Shown here piece after piece: positions 13,044 to 15,461 of a stretch of 15,461 bases of DNA. Numbering within the stretch: the stretch's first letter is position 1; each line of letters opens with the position of its first letter. The DNA lies in the NCBI GenBank assembly GCA_044376365.1, contig JBILLA010000038.1:1-15461 (forward strand), written 5' to 3'. The DNA comes from JBIKWN01 sp044376365 (GTDB lineage Bacteria; Bdellovibrionota_C; UBA2361; JBIKWN01). Under the pieces are notes generated by a model, which was not told the DNA's origin, searched no databases, and saw only the letters and a program-made list of their open reading frames with translations. The position numbers were made by a program, and so were the translations under genes.

Positions 13044-14702
13044 ATGCTTCAGCCATCTGCGGTTCAGCGCATAATTCCTATTTTAAAGAAGAACGCTCGT
13101 CGAGCGCTCAAGATGCGCGTGCAAGGTTTTCCAAGCCCTTACTACTGTAGCTTTTTATTGAAAGATTTCGAGACCTTCGTTACGTCGGCTGGTAGTGGCT
13201 CCCTTTATAAAAGGAAGCATGACCGCGAGCGGATTGTTTTCAATGACCTGCGCGTTGGAAGCTACCGCTATGATCAGACAACAGAGGGAGGGCTTACTGA
13301 TAATAATCATGAGAATGAATCTTACCAGTATGCAACAGTACCCATCGATGATCTTCACTATGATGGTTTGAGCCTTGCACTGTGGCGGCTGTCTGAGTGT
13401 AAGTACCGTGAGGCGGTCTCTGACTATAATCACAAGAATGCTCTTCGGCTTTCATTAGTAGATCAGAATAGCGACCTGCATTCATTTGTACAGCTTCGAC
13501 CACATAAAAAAATTCTAGTCGAAACTCCTGAGCGTATTGATAGCCACCGCTGGCAACGTATCTGCAAAGATGTGAGTGCGTGGATTGCCTCTTTTCCAGG
13601 AATTTTTGATTCGACTGTTGAGTTTGAGGCAGAGCAATCAAGCTCTGTGTTTGTATCTTCAGAGGGCAGCACTATTGTACAGCACCGACAGGTCTTTACG
13701 TTGAGTGCTTCTATTCGACACCTCAACAAGGATGGCTCGCAGCTTTCTCAGGATTTTGTACTCAATGTTGCAACGCAAAAAGAGCTCCCCTCTGTGCGAG
13801 AGTTTAAGAATGCACTGCTTGAGAAATATTATAATCTGCAGCAGTTAGTAAAAGCTGAAAAAATTCATTCTTTTACTGGGCCAGTATTACTCTTTCCAAA
13901 GCCTGCTGGACTATTATTGCATGAAGCAATTGGTCATCGCCTTGAGGGCAGCAGACTGTTATCGAACGGTGAAGGACAAACCTTCAAGGGGCAGATTAGT
14001 AAGCGTATTCTGCCAGTTGATATTAGCATTATTGACGATCCAAGCCGTAAGCGGTTTCAAGATACGCGCTGCCTTGCGAGCTATGCGTTTGATGATGAAG
14101 GCTCTCCTGGACAAAAAGCTGTGCTCGTCGAGAAAGGTATACTGAAAGGATTTCTTTCAACGCGCTCTGCGCTCATGAAAAAAAACTTTGTACCAAATGG
14201 GCATGCGCGGAATCGTGGTTATGAAAGGCCAATCAGCCGTATGTCTGTTTTCGAAGTGAAGGGAGAGCGAACCTATGCCCATGAGCAGCTTCGTGAAATG
14301 CTGATTCGCGAGATTAAAAAGCAGCGAGTACCGTTCGGTATGATTGTCTATGAGACCAGCGGTGGTGAAACAGATACGAGTAGCTATGACTTCCAAGCAT
14401 TCAGCGGTGAAATCTCATTTGCAACGCTTCTTTTTCCTGATGGTCGAGAAGTACCAGTACGAGGTGTAAACTTTGTTGGCACACCACTCCAAGCTCTTGC
14501 AAACATTGTTGCGTTAGGTGATACACAAGAAGTTGAAAACCACTACTGCGGTGCTGAATCTGGCTTTATCCCCGTCACGACAATTTCTCCTGCTATGCTC
14601 CTGAAATCTCTTGAGCTTCAGGCTAAAGATGAAGAGCTTGTCACACAGCATATTTTGCCAAAGCCAAAACGGTATCGAAAGCGAAAACCCCGCAACGCCT
14701 AG
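13044..14702 (+). CDS. TldD/PmbA-family metallopeptidase (long ~550-aa form)
   Basis: TldD-family proteins are zinc peptidases that degrade unfolded peptides and mature microcins or antitoxins, usually as TldD/TldE heterodimers. This 552-residue member has the HExxxH zinc motif at H293-E294-A-I-G-H298 in LLLHEAIGHRLEG, the following GEGQTFKGQISKRILP, the segment MSVFEV, and a C-terminal CGAESGFIPVTTISPAM with C502 at the expected ligand position. The ~200-residue N-terminal part (GFPSPYYCSFLLKDFETFVTS onward) suits the long subfamily rather than E. coli TldD (~480). The C-terminus is a basic tail, KPKRYRKRKPR. AGGAGG (13035-13040) precedes the ATG by only 3 nt. No TldE/PmbA partner is seen in the window. 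Confidence 0.88.
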   Translation: MLQPSAVQRIIPILKKNARRALKMRVQGFPSPYYCSFLLKDFETFVTSAGSGSLYKRKHDRERIVFNDLRVGSYRYDQTTEGGLTDNNHENESYQYATVPIDDLHYDGLSLALWRLSECKYREAVSDYNHKNALRLSLVDQNSDLHSFVQLRPHKKILVETPERIDSHRWQRICKDVSAWIASFPGIFDSTVEFEAEQSSSVFVSSEGSTIVQHRQVFTLSASIRHLNKDGSQLSQDFVLNVATQKELPSVREFKNALLEKYYNLQQLVKAEKIHSFTGPVLLFPKPAGLLLHEAIGHRLEGSRLLSNGEGQTFKGQISKRILPVDISIIDDPSRKRFQDTRCLASYAFDDEGSPGQKAVLVEKGILKGFLSTRSALMKKNFVPNGHARNRGYERPISRMSVFEVKGERTYAHEQLREMLIREIKKQRVPFGMIVYETSGGETDTSSYDFQAFSGEISFATLLFPDGREVPVRGVNFVGTPLQALANIVALGDTQEVENHYCGAESGFIPVTTISPAMLLKSLELQAKDEELVTQHILPKPKRYRKRKPRNA

Positions 14703-14738
14703 CACGACAGGGGCATCTTCCTAGAAAGGGAGTTGTTC

Positions 14739-15416
14739 GTGGTTTTATTCAGTCGAGAGGTTAAAACAGTAGGAATCCAACACCGTCCACCGACGACACT
14801 GCCAGATGAATTTCAATCAAATCGTGTTGCCGCTCCTGATCATTCTGTGCTTGTCATAAATGCAAGCCATGAAATGGCTAAAGAGATCACATTGCAGCTG
14901 ACCCTTAAGCTTCCTGGGTGCTCTATCACCTATGCACCAACCCTTGAGCTTGCCCGTTTTGTCTTGAGCAGAAAAAAAATTGACCTTATCGTTTCGAGCC
15001 CTGTATTACCTGATGGTTCAATTCTTAAACTACGAGAGATGCTCAGTGAACGTGCATCGCCCCCAGATCTTGTCGTTGTAGGTAATATTAATGTCCATAA
15101 TGCAGAGACCCTCTCTCAGATGGGCTATGAATACGTAAAGTTTAAAAAGTTAACTGCAACGGCTCCAAAGCGTGAAGAGATATTTCCGATTATTCATAAG
15201 CGTCGAGTTGATGAGTCGATAAAGACACTCGGTGCCGATATTCGTAATGACCTGAATAATCCCTTACAAGAAATCGTTGCCATGGTATTTGTTGCGAAGG
15301 CAACTGGTGAATCTTCAACGACGACCCAAGCGCTTGAAGCGATTGATAAGGCTGCTCAGAATCTTGCTTCTATTGTCAGTGGTCTTGAAGATAAAATTCG
15401 AGGGGTTGTTCGCTAG
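14739..15416 (+). CDS. Degenerate receiver + HisKA-like protein (pseudo two-component protein)
   Basis: This 225-residue protein has two recognisable parts. Residues ~36-138 follow a response-regulator receiver fold (HSVLVINASHE, then IDLIVSSPVLPDGS, then LVVVGNI, then YEYVKFKKL). The final ~65 residues (LGADIRNDLNNPLQEI onward) resemble a histidine-kinase dimerisation helix pair of the H-D-L-N-N-P-L type. The usual phospho-Asp position is Ser87, the N-terminal acidic pair is replaced by N-A, and the HisKA phospho-His position is Asn170. No ATPase domain follows. GTG 14739 is preferred to TTG 14733 because AAAGGGAG (14725-14732) then has proper spacing. It follows the TldD-like gene by 36 nt, probably in one operon. 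Confidence 0.7.
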   Translation: MVLFSREVKTVGIQHRPPTTLPDEFQSNRVAAPDHSVLVINASHEMAKEITLQLTLKLPGCSITYAPTLELARFVLSRKKIDLIVSSPVLPDGSILKLREMLSERASPPDLVVVGNINVHNAETLSQMGYEYVKFKKLTATAPKREEIFPIIHKRRVDESIKTLGADIRNDLNNPLQEIVAMVFVAKATGESSTTTQALEAIDKAAQNLASIVSGLEDKIRGVVR

Positions 15417-15424
15417 GGAAGAGG

Positions 15425-15461
15425 GTGCGAACCTTATCCTGTGTGAATCGTAACATGGATA
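15425..15461 (+). CDS. Possible start of a further plus-strand gene, cut by window edge
   Basis: A GTG at 15425 opens a frame to the end of the window (MRTLSCVNRNMD). It lies 8 nt after the preceding stop, with AGGGA (15415-15419) at suitable distance. An in-frame ATG at 15455 is an alternative. Twelve codons are too few to identify a product. Confidence 0.22.
   Translation, partial: MRTLSCVNRNMD

Noticed and set aside
1..15461. tRNA genes, rRNA, CRISPR arrays or IS elements
   Set aside because: No cloverleaf-type T-arm sequence, regularly spaced repeat array or transposase-like reading frame was seen on either strand by eye.

Overview
The window comes from a Gram-negative (diderm) bacterium. 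The evidence is a Mla intermembrane phospholipid-transport operon (permease, ATPase, MCE protein, signal-peptide-bearing MlaC), an ABC-type polysaccharide exporter, and a secreted Cys-rich protein. Base composition looks moderate, somewhat below 50% G+C by eye. Genes are tightly packed. No rRNA, tRNA, IS element, CRISPR array or prophage was seen. The taxon cannot be fixed from the sequence alone; the mix (RlmE, MlaEFDC, a 550-residue TldD-like protein, a stand-alone SET protein, a GT4-GT2 fusion) is accessory-rich proteobacterial or delta-proteobacterial-like, but that is only an impression.

Layout. Positions 1-440 hold the N-terminal 146 codons of a UvrD/PcrA-type helicase on the minus strand, cut by the window edge. 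Positions 441-881 are a poorly coding interval with a strong hairpin (530-566), a possible 62-residue membrane peptide on the minus strand (565-753), and an AT-rich control region (about 764-836) carrying an imperfect 18-bp direct repeat. From 882 to 8981 eight genes run on the plus strand with gaps of 2-22 nt or an overlap: rlmE, mlaE, mlaF, mlaD, mlaC, a GDP-L-fucose synthase, a UDP-glucose 4-epimerase, and a 943-residue GT4+GT2 glycosyltransferase fusion. The Wzm/Wzt polysaccharide exporter pair (8985-10537) lies on the minus strand and converges on the glycosyltransferase. A small excisionase-type HTH gene follows (minus), then a divergent prepilin peptidase (11074-11976), then a convergent SET-domain methyltransferase (11988-12401, minus). 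The start codon of the SET gene overlaps the start codon of the next plus-strand gene. That gene begins a plus-strand run: a secreted Cys-rich protein, a TldD/PmbA-type metallopeptidase, and a degenerate receiver/HisKA-like protein. A possible further gene starts at the right edge.

How the genes may work together. The left and middle part reads as an envelope-biogenesis island: phospholipid trafficking (Mla), activated sugars (GDP-fucose, UDP-galactose), glycan assembly (GT fusion) and glycan export (Wzm/Wzt). The right part (SET protein, secreted Cys-rich protein, TldD-like peptidase, signalling pseudo-protein) is less understood and holds the most unusual features: shared divergent start codons, two exact DnaA boxes 31 bp apart at a gene end, and a two-component-like protein that appears to lack both phosphoacceptor residues.
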